Source: WHSO01 sp963732875
GTDB lineage: Bacteria; Pseudomonadota; Alphaproteobacteria; SMXQ01
DNA: 64,000 nt
Direction of reading: 5' to 3'
Assembly: GCA_963732875.1 (NCBI GenBank)
Contig: CAVTBD010000002.1
Location: 1,984,001-2,048,000, forward strand
Part shown: piece after piece, positions 1 to 8,841 of the stretch
Numbering within the stretch: the stretch's first letter is position 1
Layout: the number at the start of each line of letters is the position of its first letter
The notes under the pieces: generated by a model
Database searches by the model: none
Seen by the model: the letters and a program-made list of their open reading frames with translations, nothing else
Told to the model about the DNA's origin: nothing
Translations under genes and position numbers: made by a program

Positions 1-294
1 GCCGACTCGTTCGTCATCGCGCTCGATGGACGCGGCAGGACGCTTTCCAGCGAGGACTTCGCGGCCCGGCTCGGCGCGCTGCGAGATGACGGCATGCCCG
101 CCGTGACTTTCACCATTGGAGGCGCCGACGGCCTCGCCGCCGCGGTGCTGGCGCGCGCCGACCTCGTCTTGTCACTCGGCGCCATGACCTGGCCGCATCT
201 GCTGGTGCGCACGCTGCTGGCCGAGCAGCTCTACCGCGCCGAGGCGATCCTCGCCGGCCACCCCTACCATCGCCCCGGCCCGCCCCCCACATGA
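1..294 (+). CDS. rlmH: Ribosomal large subunit pseudouridine methyltransferase RlmH (3' part)
   Basis: The C-terminal 97 residues of RlmH, the SPOUT-class enzyme that N3-methylates pseudouridine 1915 in helix 69 of 23S rRNA in the assembled 70S ribosome. The visible part holds the conserved end of the fold: IGGADGL (the SAM-binding knot region), LSLGAMTWPH, LLAEQLYRA and the terminal GHPYHR. These motifs are diagnostic of the family. The start lies outside the window. The gene runs directly into gpmI about 90 bases downstream, the usual alphaproteobacterial order. The end at TGA 292-294 gives a normal C-terminus with a short proline-rich tail. Confidence 0.93.
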   Translation, partial: ADSFVIALDGRGRTLSSEDFAARLGALRDDGMPAVTFTIGGADGLAAAVLARADLVLSLGAMTWPHLLVRTLLAEQLYRAEAILAGHPYHRPGPPPT

Positions 295-383
295 AGGACG
301 GCACCGGCCTTGAGGCCGGGGGCCGGACGCGCTAGGTTCCGGACGAGCCCAAAGCCCCGTAAAATCAGCGCAAAGTGAGCGTC

Positions 384-1968
384 ATGGCCAATCCCCGCCC
401 GCCCTCCGACCACCCCCGGCCCGTCGTGCTGTGCGTGCTCGACGGCTGGGGCGACCGCCACGAGTGCGAGGACAACGCCATCTGCAGCGCAACCGCGCCG
501 GAATGGCACCACCTGACCAAGGACTGGCCCAACGCCGATATCCAGGCCTCGGCCCGCGACGTCGGCCTGCCCGACGGCCAGATGGGCAATTCCGAGGTCG
601 GCCACATGAACCTCGGCGCCGGGCGCGTCGTCATGCAGGACATGCCGCGCATCGATGCCGCCATCGGCGACGGCAGCCTCAAGGCGAACCCGGTGCTCGA
701 CGCGTTCTGCGCCCGTCTCAAGAAGAGCGGCGGCACCTGCCACCTGCTCGGCCTGATCTCGCCGGGCGGGGTGCATTCCCACCAGAACGAGGTCGCCGCG
801 CTCGCGCGCATGATCGGCGAGGCGGGCGTGCCGGTCGCGATCCATGCCTTCCTCGACGGGCGCGACACGCCGCCCCGGAGCGCGCTCGGCTACCTCGGCA
901 AATTCGAGAACGACATCAAGGGCGTGCCCGGCCCGGGCATCGTCACCGTCACGCGGACGCTATTTCGCCATGGACCGCGACAAGCGCTGGGATCGGGTCG
1001 AGCGCGCGTTCCGTGTCATCACCGCAGGCGAGGGCGAGCGCGCCGATACCGCCAAGGCCGCGGTGGAGGCAGCCTACGGGCGCGGCGAGAACGACGAGTT
1101 CGTGGTGCCGACCGCGATCGGCGGCTACGCCGGCGCCAAGGACGGCGACGGCGTCGTGATGGGCAATTTCCGCGCCGACCGCGCGCGCGAGATCCTGCTC
1201 GCCCTGCTCGATCCCGGCTTCGACGGCTTCGCGCGCGAACGCACGATCGAGTTCGCCGTGGCCATGGGCATGACCGAATATTCGACGCGCCTCAACGAGC
1301 TGATGACCGTGCTGTTCCCGTCGGAAGACCTCACCCACATCCTGGGCGACGTGCTGTCGGAAGCCGGGCGCAAACAGCTGCGCATCGCCGAGACCGAGAA
1401 GTATGCCCACGTCACGTTCTTCTTCAACGGCGGCGTCGAGGAGCCGTTGAAGGGCGAGGACCGCATCCTGGTACCATCCCCCAGGGTCGCGACCTACGAC
1501 CTCAAGCCCGAGATGTCGGCGCCCGAGGTGACCGACAAGCTGGTCGCGGCGATCGAGGCCGGCACCTACGACTTCATCCTGGTGAACTACGCCAATGGCG
1601 ACATGGTCGGCCATACCGGCGACTTCGATGCCGCGGTCGAGGCGGTCGAGGCCGTCGACAAATGCCTCGCGCGCCTAGAAAAGGCGGTGGTGGCCGCCGG
1701 CGGCACGCTCCTGATCACCGCCGATCACGGCAATGTCGAGCTGATGCGCGACTACGCCCACAACCAGCCCCACACCGCCCACACCACCAACCCCGTGCCG
1801 CTGATCATGGTCAACCCGCCGGCCTGGGCGCGCGGCATCCGGGGCGGACGCCTCGCCGACGTGGCGCCCACCGTGCTCGCGCTCATGGGCCTCGACCGGC
1901 CCGCCGAGATGACCGGTCGCTCGCTGATCGAGACCGCCGACGGTGCCCGGGAGCGGGCCTCTGCCTGA
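384..1968 (+). CDS. gpmI: 2,3-bisphosphoglycerate-independent phosphoglycerate mutase (one-base frameshift)
   Basis: Interconverts 3- and 2-phosphoglycerate in glycolysis and gluconeogenesis using two Mn ions and a phosphoserine intermediate. The N-terminal part begins VVLCVLDGWG, carries the catalytic serine in MGNSEVGHMN and continues through GGVHSH and FLDGRDTPP. The reading frame is then lost at about 953: the sequence reads ACGCGGACGC where ACCGGACGC would continue TVTGRYFAMDRD. Removing one base at 953-954 joins the two parts into a protein of about 527 residues, close to family size. The second part has MGNFRADRAREI, the metal site ADHGN and HTTNPVPLI. ATG 384 is preferred to GTG 375 because the protein homology starts just after it. 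The end overlaps the next gene by 26 bases. Confidence 0.9.
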
Positions 1969-3245
1969 GACGGCCGCGACGCGGCGATGGCGCGGGGGCG
2001 CGACGCTCGCCGCCGCGCTTGTGGCCGCCGGGCTGGCCGCCACGCCGACAGCCCCGGCCTTCGCCCAGAGCGGCGATAAATCTGCCGTCCGACCGGGATC
2101 GCGGCTCGAGGACATCGAACGCGAGCGCAAGGAATCGGAGACGCGCAGCGCCGAGCTCAAGCGCAAAGCCGCCGAGCTCGCCAGGGAGGCCGACGAGACC
2201 GCCCACAAGATGGTCGCGGTCGCCGCCGATGCGCGCACCCGCGAGCAGGCGATCGCCGACCTCGGCACCCAGCTCGCCGCCATGCGCGCCGAGGAGAAGA
2301 AGCGCTCGCAGGGGCTCGAGTCACGCCGCGCGCGCCTCGCCGAGCTGCTGGGCGCGCTCGAACGGATCGCGCGCAATCCGCCGGAAGCGCTGATGGCCTA
2401 TTCACACACGCCCCAGGACACGCTCCGCAGCGCCATGCTGCTGCGCGCGGCGATTCCGAAGCTCGAGGCGGAAGCGCAGGAACTGCGCACCTCCCTGGAC
2501 GCCCTCGCCCGCCTCAAGGAACAGACAACGGCACGCCAGCAGGCGCTGGTGCGCGAGCGCCGTGCGCTCGACGGCAAGCGCAAGGAGCTGGCCGCCCTGG
2601 TGACGAAGCAGCGCGCGCTTGCCCGCACCACCCGGAGCCGGCAGGCCGACGCCGAAAAACATGCCCGGAATCTGGCCAGCCAGGCCAAGGACCTGCGCGA
2701 GCTGCTGGCCCGGATCGAGCGCGACCGCAAGGCCCGGGCCGCCATGGCCGCCCACCGCCCGCCACCCCCTCCCGGCCGCGAGGCCCATCTGGTCCTGCGC
2801 CCGCCGCCGGCGCCGAGCGGCCTGCCGCACCGGATCTCGCGTGCCCATGGCCGCCTGGTGCAGCCGGTGGTGGGGCGGGTAGCCGAGCATTACGGCGACA
2901 GGGAAGGCTTCGGCAGCACCGCCAAGGGAATCCGCTTCGCCACCGCCGACGGGGCCCAGGTGGTGGCCCCGTTTGGCGGCGAAGTGGTGTTCGCCGGCCC
3001 ATTCCGGGGCTACGGGCCTCTCTTGATCATCGATCACGGCGAGGGATATCATAGCCTCCTCGCGGGTCTGGGCCGGATCGATGCCGCCGTCGGGCAAAGA
3101 CTTCTTGCCGGCGAACCCGTCGGCATCATGGCCCGGACGGGTAAGGAACTTCCCAGAACTCTACATGGAACTGCGCCGCAACGGCCGGCCGATCGACCCC
3201 CTACCGTGGCTGGCGGCGCCCCCGAACACTAAGGTAAGCGGATGA
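1943..3245 (+). CDS. EnvC/NlpD-like M23 murein hydrolase activator (one-base frameshift)
   Basis: Probable periplasmic regulator of amidases at cell division. It starts with GTG 1943, overlapping gpmI, and has an Ala-rich signal sequence ending near AFAQ. About 230 residues of charged coiled coil follow (Glu, Arg, Lys and Ala heptads), then a Pro-rich linker, then a C-terminal LytM/M23 domain (GKGIRFA-like segment, VVAPFGGEVVFAGPF, LLIIDHGEGYHSLLAGL). The reading frame breaks at about 3155: deleting one A restores LPELYMELRRNGRPIDPLPWL, the normal end of this family, and moves the stop to TGA 3243-3245. That stop overlaps the ATG of the next gene as ATGA, strong support for the repair. The corrected protein is about 433 residues. 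Whether the domain keeps zinc ligands or is a degenerate activator was not resolved. Confidence 0.85.
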
Positions 3246-4550
3246 AAAAACGTGCTTTTTTGGTGGCCTTCCTGACTGCTGCCGCGGCAAGCGCTGCGGT
3301 CCTCCCGGTTGCGCGCGCCCAGGACAAGGACAGGGAAACCTACCGCCAGCTCGAGCTGTTCGGGACGGTGCTTGAACAGGTTCGCTCGAACTACGTCGAG
3401 AAGACCAAGATCGACGACCTGATCGAGAATGCCATCAACGGCATGCTCACGTCTCTCGATCCGCATTCCAGCTACATGAACGAGAAGACGTTCCGCGACA
3501 TGCAGGAGCAGACGCGGGGCGAGTTCGGGGGGCTCGGCATCGAAGTCACCATGGAGGACGGCCTGATCAAGGTGGTGTCGCCCATCGACGACACGCCGGC
3601 GTCCAAGGCGGGAACTCAAGGCCGGCGACAAGATCACCTTCATCGACGGCACGCCGGTGCGCGGGCTGTCGCTGCAGCAGGCGGTCGACAAGATGCGCGG
3701 CCCGGTCGGCTCCAGCATCAAGCTCACCATCCTGCGTCAGGGGCAGAAGCCATTTGACGTGACGCTGACCCGCGACAACATCAAGATCACGCCGGTCAAG
3801 TCGCGCCTCGAGGAGCATGACATCGCCTACATCCGGATCACCTCGTTCAACGAGCAGGCGACGTCGGGGCTCGAGAAGGCCTATGCCAGCCTCAGGAAGC
3901 AGGCCAAGGGCAAGCTGTCGGGCATGATCCTCGACCTGCGCAACAATCCGGGCGGCCTGCTGAAAGAAGCGATCAGCGTGTCCGACGACTTCCTCGACAA
4001 GGGTGAGATCGTCTCCACGCGCGGCCGCAAGAAGGACGACGGCCAGCGCTGGAACGCCAAGAAGGGCGACATCACCGGCGGCCTGCCGATGGTGGTGCTC
4101 GTCAACGGCGGCTCGGCATCCGCATCGGAGATCGTCGCCGGCGCGCTGCAGGACCATCACCGTGCGATCGTCCTCGGCACCCAAAGCTTCGGCAAGGGCT
4201 CGGTGCAGACCATCATCCCGCTGCCCGGCCACGGCGCACTCAGGCTCACCACCCAGCGCTACTACACGCCCTCGGGCCGCTCGATCCAGGCCAAGGGCAT
4301 CACGCCCGACATCGTCATCGATCAGCTCCAGGTGACCGCGCTGTCCGACCAGGACCAGCGCCGCGAGAAGGACCTGCCGGGCGCGCTGGCCAATCCCCAG
4401 GACGGCAAGGCACCGCCCGCCGCCAAGCCCGCCGAGCCCGAGGGCGACGCGGCCGCCGGCGACGGCAGCGGCAAGGTGACGGACTATCAACTGGTCCGTG
4501 CCGTCGGCGTGCTGCGTGGGATCGCGCTCTACCAGCGCAAGCCCGAGTGA
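3242..4550 (+). CDS. ctpA: Carboxy-terminal processing protease, S41 family (one-base frameshift)
   Basis: Periplasmic serine protease of the C-terminal processing type. The N-terminus has a Lys start and a hydrophobic signal sequence ending at ARAQ. The tail-binding domain (YVEKTKIDDL, MLTSLDPHSSYM) is followed by a PDZ domain containing GEFGGLGIEV. The frame is lost at 3613-3614, where GGAACT replaces GGACT; deleting one A gives SKAGLKAGDKI, the usual PDZ sequence. The peptidase core has LRNNPGGLL, the catalytic serine in NGGSASASEIVAG and the lysine in FGKGSVQ. The corrected length is about 435 residues, normal for alphaproteobacterial Ctp. The start codon overlaps the stop of the EnvC-like gene, and the pairing of an M23 protein with Ctp suggests joint work on the cell wall. 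Confidence 0.9.
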
Positions 4551-4601
4551 CGGAGGCCCGGCGCGGGTCTGCCGGTCAGGTGGTGAACGCGAGGCACGGG
4601 C

Positions 4602-5876
4602 GTGTCGTTTGACAACCCAAACCGGCCGGGGCGCCGGCGCGGCCTGAGCGGTCCCGCGCTGGTCGCGCTCCTGCTGGTGGCGGCGCTGGCCGGCACGGTC
4701 GCATGGCTCAGCCTGACCGCGCCGCACGGCGGCAACAAGGCGGGCCCGGCCGCGGTGACGGTGGCGCTGGCACCGCCGCCCGTTCCCAAGCCGGCGCCGG
4801 CCGCCGCGCCACAGCCTGCGGCGCCGGCACAACCCGCGCCCGCTCGACCGGCACCTTCCCGGCCGGCACCCGCGCCGCAAGCCCAGCCAACCACCCCGGC
4901 TCAACCGGCGACCCCGCCCCAGCCCGCACCGAAGCCCGAGGCGGAGGCCAAGCCGGCGCCGGAGACGGCGCCCAAACCGACCCCCAAGGCCGAGATCAGC
5001 CCGGAGCCGGCGCCGCCGCCCGGCCCACCACATGAGACCGCGACGCGCCGCAACCTGCCCGAGCCCGCCGACGGGCTCGCACGCGCGCCCGACCCGTCGC
5101 TGGTCGAACCGTCGCGCTTCGGCGAGCTGCCGCGGGTCGCCCCCGACGGGCGCAAGGCGTGGCAGGTTTACGCACGGCCGTTCGATGCCAACGACCAGCG
5201 CCCGCGCATCGCCATCGTGATGTCCAATCTCGGCCTGTCGAGCGCCGCGACCGAGGCCGCGATCCAACGCTTGCCGGGACCGATCACGCTCGCGTTCTCG
5301 CCCTACGCGCACGGGCTCGATCACTGGATCGCGCTGGCACGCGCCGCCGGCCACGAGGTGCTGCTCGACCTGCCGATGGAGCCCACCAACTTCCCGGCCA
5401 ACGATCCCGGGCCGGAGACCCTGCTGACCAGCCTCACCGCCGGGCAGAACCGCACCCGGCTCCATTCGCTGCTCGGGCGCGTCACCGGCTATGTCGGCGT
5501 GGTCAATGAGATGGGCTCGCGCTTCACCACGTCGGCGCCCAACCTGCGCCCGATCCTCACGGAACTGCGCGACCGCGGCCTCCTGTTCCTCGATTCGCGC
5601 TCCTCGCTGCGCTCGGTCGCCGCGCGCACCGCGACCGAGGTCGGCCTGCCGCGCGCCATCAACAACCGCTTCATCGACGCCGAGGCCTCGCGCGATGCCA
5701 TCGACGCGCGCCTCGACGAGATCGAGCGCATCGCCCGTGTCTCGGGCTTCGCCGTCGGCATCGGCCAACCGTTCCCGGTGACGATCGACCGGCTGGTGGA
5801 ATGGAGTCGCAACCTCGACGAGAAGGGCTTCGCGCTGGCGCCGGTCTCGGCCATGGTCAATTCCCAGCCCGACTGA
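4602..5876 (+). CDS. Divergent polysaccharide deacetylase family protein (YibQ/DUF610)
   Basis: A 424-residue protein with one N-terminal membrane anchor (residues about 18-38), a very long Pro/Ala-rich linker (about 40-145) and a C-terminal divergent polysaccharide deacetylase domain (about 200-420). GTG 4602 is the start used. Typical family segments are LPGPITLAFSPYA, HEVLLDLPMEP, GYVGVVNEMGS and GLLFLDSRSS. The first beta-strand reads IAIVMSNLG; family members with metal-binding aspartates read IDDLG here, so the catalytic metal site is probably altered. It follows ctp by 51 bases and precedes rppH by 11, and probably belongs to the same transcript. The domain faces the periplasm. Substrate unknown; a structural or regulatory cell-wall role is as likely as deacetylation. 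Confidence 0.85.
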   Translation: MSFDNPNRPGRRRGLSGPALVALLLVAALAGTVAWLSLTAPHGGNKAGPAAVTVALAPPPVPKPAPAAAPQPAAPAQPAPARPAPSRPAPAPQAQPTTPAQPATPPQPAPKPEAEAKPAPETAPKPTPKAEISPEPAPPPGPPHETATRRNLPEPADGLARAPDPSLVEPSRFGELPRVAPDGRKAWQVYARPFDANDQRPRIAIVMSNLGLSSAATEAAIQRLPGPITLAFSPYAHGLDHWIALARAAGHEVLLDLPMEPTNFPANDPGPETLLTSLTAGQNRTRLHSLLGRVTGYVGVVNEMGSRFTTSAPNLRPILTELRDRGLLFLDSRSSLRSVAARTATEVGLPRAINNRFIDAEASRDAIDARLDEIERIARVSGFAVGIGQPFPVTIDRLVEWSRNLDEKGFALAPVSAMVNSQPD

Positions 5877-5887
5877 CGCCGCGACAC

Positions 5888-6379
5888 ATGAGCGATCCCG
5901 CCAATCTGCCCTACCGTCCCGGTGTCGGCATCATGCTGCTCAACCCGGCGGGGCGCGTGTTCGTCGCACGCCGTATCGACATGCCGTCGGAAGCGTGGCA
6001 GATGCCCCAGGGCGGCATCGATCCAGGCGAGGCGCCGGCGGCGGCGGCGTTCCGCGAGCTGGAGGAGGAGACCGGCACGGCGGCGGCCGAGATCGTCGCC
6101 GAAAGCGAAGGCTGGCTCGATTACGATTTGCCGCCCGAACTGATCGGCAAGCTGTGGGAAGGGCGCTATCGCGGCCAGACCCAGAAGTGGTTCGCCATGA
6201 GGTTCCTCGGCAACGACGCCGACATCGACATCGCCACCGAACATCCCGAGTTCGACGACTGGAAATGGGCCGGGATCGAGGAATTGCCCGCCCTGATCGT
6301 GCCGTTCAAGCGCGCGCTCTACAGCGAGCTGGTGCGCCTGTTCCGACCGGTGGCCGAGCGGCTGCGCGCGGGCGGCTGA
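5888..6379 (+). CDS. rppH: RNA pyrophosphohydrolase (Nudix)
   Basis: Removes pyrophosphate from the 5' end of triphosphorylated transcripts and so starts 5'-dependent mRNA decay; also known as IalA/NudH. The 163-residue protein has the family opening YRPGVGIMLLNP and the RppH-type PQGG. A complete Nudix box runs from Gly42 through Glu48 and REL at 56-58 to Gly63. Further RppH signatures are GRYRGQTQKWFA and EFDDWKWA. It starts at ATG 5888, 11 bases after the deacetylase-like gene, the common alphaproteobacterial order. Confidence 0.95.
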   Translation: MSDPANLPYRPGVGIMLLNPAGRVFVARRIDMPSEAWQMPQGGIDPGEAPAAAAFRELEEETGTAAAEIVAESEGWLDYDLPPELIGKLWEGRYRGQTQKWFAMRFLGNDADIDIATEHPEFDDWKWAGIEELPALIVPFKRALYSELVRLFRPVAERLRAGG

Positions 6380-6421
6380 CGCACCACCCTACATTCAGTT
6401 CTCATTCGAAAAGAAAAAGGT

Positions 6422-7255
6422 TCAGGCCGCGGCCTGGTCCTGTGTCTGCGTTTGGGCGAGGCGCTTCTGGCGCCAGTCCATGAAGCGCCAAGCCGCCTTG
6501 GAGGCGAGCCGCGCGATCCGGCCCTGGGGATTGAAGCCCGCCGCCTTGAAGGTCATGGCGACACCGCGCTCGACCACGTCGGGCCGGTAGAAGCGGAAGG
6601 CGCGGGCGGCATAGGCATCGGCGTTGCGGCGCCGCTCGTAGGGCTCGCCCTCGTTGTTGGCGGCGTAATAGGCGTAGGCGAGCTCGTCGTCGTCGGATTC
6701 GATGATGCGCCCGACTGCGACGCGCAGCTTCGAAAACGCGCTCGGCCGCTCCATGTCGAGATAGCGCTTCAGGTGCGTGTAGAACAGCTTGTAGTGGCGG
6801 AACTCGTCGGCGGCGATCTTGAGGCAGATCGCGTGCAGCACCGGCTCGTCGGTCGCACCCGCCAGCGAAGTGTAGTACGAGCTGGTGCCGACCTCGACCA
6901 CACAGCGCGCCACCAGCTCGCCCGAGCGCGAGCCGCGGATCGACTGGGCGGAGTCGACCGGAATGCGGAAACCGTCCTGGAACCGCCGGAAGCGGGTGGT
7001 GAAATCGAACGACGGGTCGGCCATCTCGGCCCAGCGGCCGAGCACGTCGCCATGCTGGACCTCTTCGCTTGCCCACTGGTCGGCGGCATCGCCGAACTCG
7101 GCGTCGCCCGGGAACACGTTGCGGAGATAGGCGGCGTAGTCGGCCGAGTTCTTCTCGACCATGGCGGCAGCCTTGACCACCCGCAGGATGTCGGGGTCGA
7201 CGCGGGAAGGATCGAAGCGATCCCAGGGGATATCGTCGGGAGTCCAGTGCTTCAT
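6422..7255 (-). CDS. Ferritin-like diiron protein, acyl-ACP desaturase-like
   Basis: A 277-residue soluble helical protein with the arrangement of a four-helix diiron carboxylate fold: a glutamate in MVEKNSADY, an EExxH motif in WASEEVQHGDVLGRW, a glutamate in VVEVGTSSYY and a DExxH motif in ADEFRHYKLF. That spacing matches the acyl-ACP desaturase/ribonucleotide-reductase-like superfamily, where the metals activate oxygen. The N-terminal region PDDIPWDRFDP is characteristic of a desaturase-like subgroup annotated only as ferritin-like. No redox partner is adjacent, so the substrate cannot be inferred. The gene faces away from rppH's downstream neighbours and starts the accessory pocket between rppH and atpC. 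The C-terminal 30 residues are basic and lack recognisable motifs. Confidence 0.75.
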   Translation of the reverse strand: MKHWTPDDIPWDRFDPSRVDPDILRVVKAAAMVEKNSADYAAYLRNVFPGDAEFGDAADQWASEEVQHGDVLGRWAEMADPSFDFTTRFRRFQDGFRIPVDSAQSIRGSRSGELVARCVVEVGTSSYYTSLAGATDEPVLHAICLKIAADEFRHYKLFYTHLKRYLDMERPSAFSKLRVAVGRIIESDDDELAYAYYAANNEGEPYERRRNADAYAARAFRFYRPDVVERGVAMTFKAAGFNPQGRIARLASKAAWRFMDWRQKRLAQTQTQDQAAA

Positions 7256-7472
7256 GACGTCTCGCCTGCGGGCCGGTACGTTGGAGGTCGCGCCGTGTCC
7301 GCCGTTGCAGGCCTATAATATTGGCCGAGCGGCTGGATTTGCCAACCCCCGGTTGCAGTTATCCCCCGAAAAACGCTGATTTTTTCGCCTATGTGGACGC
7401 CCCGAGGCCCGCCAATGCGGGCCCGGGCGCCCCCGTTCCCGTTCCGGACCGCCGCGCATACGTAAGTATTAC

Positions 7473-7501
7473 TTGACACATTGGTTCCTGTTATGTTCTA
7501 T
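7473..7501 (+). promoter_or_regulatory. Candidate sigma-70 promoter for the 7535 gene
   Basis: A perfect -35 hexamer TTGACA at 7473-7478 is followed after 17 bases by TTCTAT (7496-7501), a weak -10. Transcription would start near 7508, about 27 bases before the ATG at 7535. The local sequence is AT-richer than its surroundings. Confidence 0.45.
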
Positions 7502-7534
7502 TGGTCCGGGTCTGGCAATCCCCGGAGGCACCCC

Positions 7535-8815
7535 ATGGCCCGCAGCCCCTTCCCCCAAGACAACGACCCCGCCCAGGCGCTCCGCACCCTGATCGGCCGC
7601 GCCGGGCTCGATTCCCTGATGCAGGACCCGCGCTACTGGGACGCCAATCACCCCGACCACGGGAAGCTGGTGGACATGATGCACGCGGGCTTCGGCCTGG
7701 TGTTCGGGAAACCGGGGGAGGACAGCAAGGCACAGGCACTGGCCCCCGTGTCGCGGCCGGGGGTGAGAACCCTGCCATACGATCTGCGCTCGGCCCCGAC
7801 GCGTGCGCCCGTAACGACGCTCCCCTACGTGCCCGCCGAGGATACCTCCCGGCCCATGCTCTACGCGGCGGGGACCACGGCGCGCGACCCCTTCGCCGAG
7901 AGCTTCGCCCGGCGCGTGCCCGACACGCGCGGCCTCGAAGACCTGCCGCCCCACGAGCAGCGCGCGCTCGGGCGCGGCGTGGTGCTGGACGCGCTGCGCG
8001 CGTCGGGCCATCCCCTGCCCGACGGGTTCGACGCGGAAGCGGGGCCGGGGCGTGCCAACGCGCGACTGCTGCGGGAACGTGCCGATGCCGCATCGACGCA
8101 GGCACAACCGGACGCGGCGCGGCGGGACCAGGCCCCGCCCCGCGACGCCGCCGGGAACGACGCACCGCCCGCCGCGACGCCTGACAGCCAAACGGCGCAA
8201 GCGGACGGAGAAACAGGGAAAATGGCGCCCGACCCCTCCCTCAATCACGGCAAGCCGATGGCGCTGGAGCCGATCGGAAAATGGGCCGATCCCCTGCCCG
8301 ACTCGCCCATCTCACGGAAATTCCGTTACGAGATTCACAAGCGGGAATCGAGAAACGGCAACTACCAGACGGTAAATGGAACCGCCCTGGGACGGTATCA
8401 GTTGACCAAGGGCGAGCGAGAACAACTTCATATGGTGGATGAGAACGGCAACTTCACCGGAAAATACGGCGTCCACAGCAAGGAGGAATTCCTGAACGAT
8501 CCCCTGGCCCAGGAACGGGCCTTCGCGGATGCCACGCTGGACAACGTTCGCCAGTTGCGAAAAAAGGGCGCCATGAACCATATCGGTCAGAAGATCGATG
8601 GCATAAAGGCCGAGTTCACGGTCACGGAGTCAGGTCCGGTCGCGGCGGCGCATCGGTGGGGCGCCGGCGGCACCAACCAGTATCTCCGGCATCAGCAGGC
8701 CCACGGCTGGAAGTCGGATTCTTCCAATTTCCCCAAAGACAAACGAGATATGTTCATGGCAATCGAAACTCGATTGAGGGAATTTCAGGACATCGACTAC
8801 CGCGCGAAGCGTTAA
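7535..8815 (+). CDS. Protein with C-terminal peptidoglycan-hydrolase-like domain
   Basis: A 426-residue protein, not confidently assigned. ATG 7535 has a good ribosome site (GGAGG at 7523-7527). Residues 1-60 form a small domain with DPRYWDANHPDH and a Phe/Gly-rich end, a pattern I associate with phage structural proteins. Residues about 110-235 are low-complexity, rich in Ala, Asp, Arg and Pro. Residues 263-395 look like a lysozyme/lytic-transglycosylase-type domain: a candidate catalytic Glu271 in KRESRNGNY, then GRYQL at 286-290, FLNDPLAQERAF and VAAAHRWGAGG. No signal peptide or membrane segment is seen, so export would need a dedicated system. The 3' half is less GC-rich than neighbouring core genes, suggesting later acquisition. 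The next gene follows 26 bases downstream and encodes an exported protein. Confidence 0.65.
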   Translation: MARSPFPQDNDPAQALRTLIGRAGLDSLMQDPRYWDANHPDHGKLVDMMHAGFGLVFGKPGEDSKAQALAPVSRPGVRTLPYDLRSAPTRAPVTTLPYVPAEDTSRPMLYAAGTTARDPFAESFARRVPDTRGLEDLPPHEQRALGRGVVLDALRASGHPLPDGFDAEAGPGRANARLLRERADAASTQAQPDAARRDQAPPRDAAGNDAPPAATPDSQTAQADGETGKMAPDPSLNHGKPMALEPIGKWADPLPDSPISRKFRYEIHKRESRNGNYQTVNGTALGRYQLTKGEREQLHMVDENGNFTGKYGVHSKEEFLNDPLAQERAFADATLDNVRQLRKKGAMNHIGQKIDGIKAEFTVTESGPVAAAHRWGAGGTNQYLRHQQAHGWKSDSSNFPKDKRDMFMAIETRLREFQDIDYRAKR

Positions 8816-8841
8816 GTTCACCGTACGACAAGGAGGGTGAC

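Noticed and set aside
3567..5768. A 733-codon ORF on the minus strand.
   Set aside because: It is the antisense of ctp and the deacetylase-like gene, both with clear family motifs; the antisense protein is Arg/Gly/Leu-rich and featureless.
7314..7323. TATAAT sequence between the diiron gene and the 7535 gene as a promoter.
   Set aside because: On the plus strand it has no -35 at a usable distance and is 210 bases from the next start; on the minus strand the best -35 (TTGGCA) is too far for the best -10.
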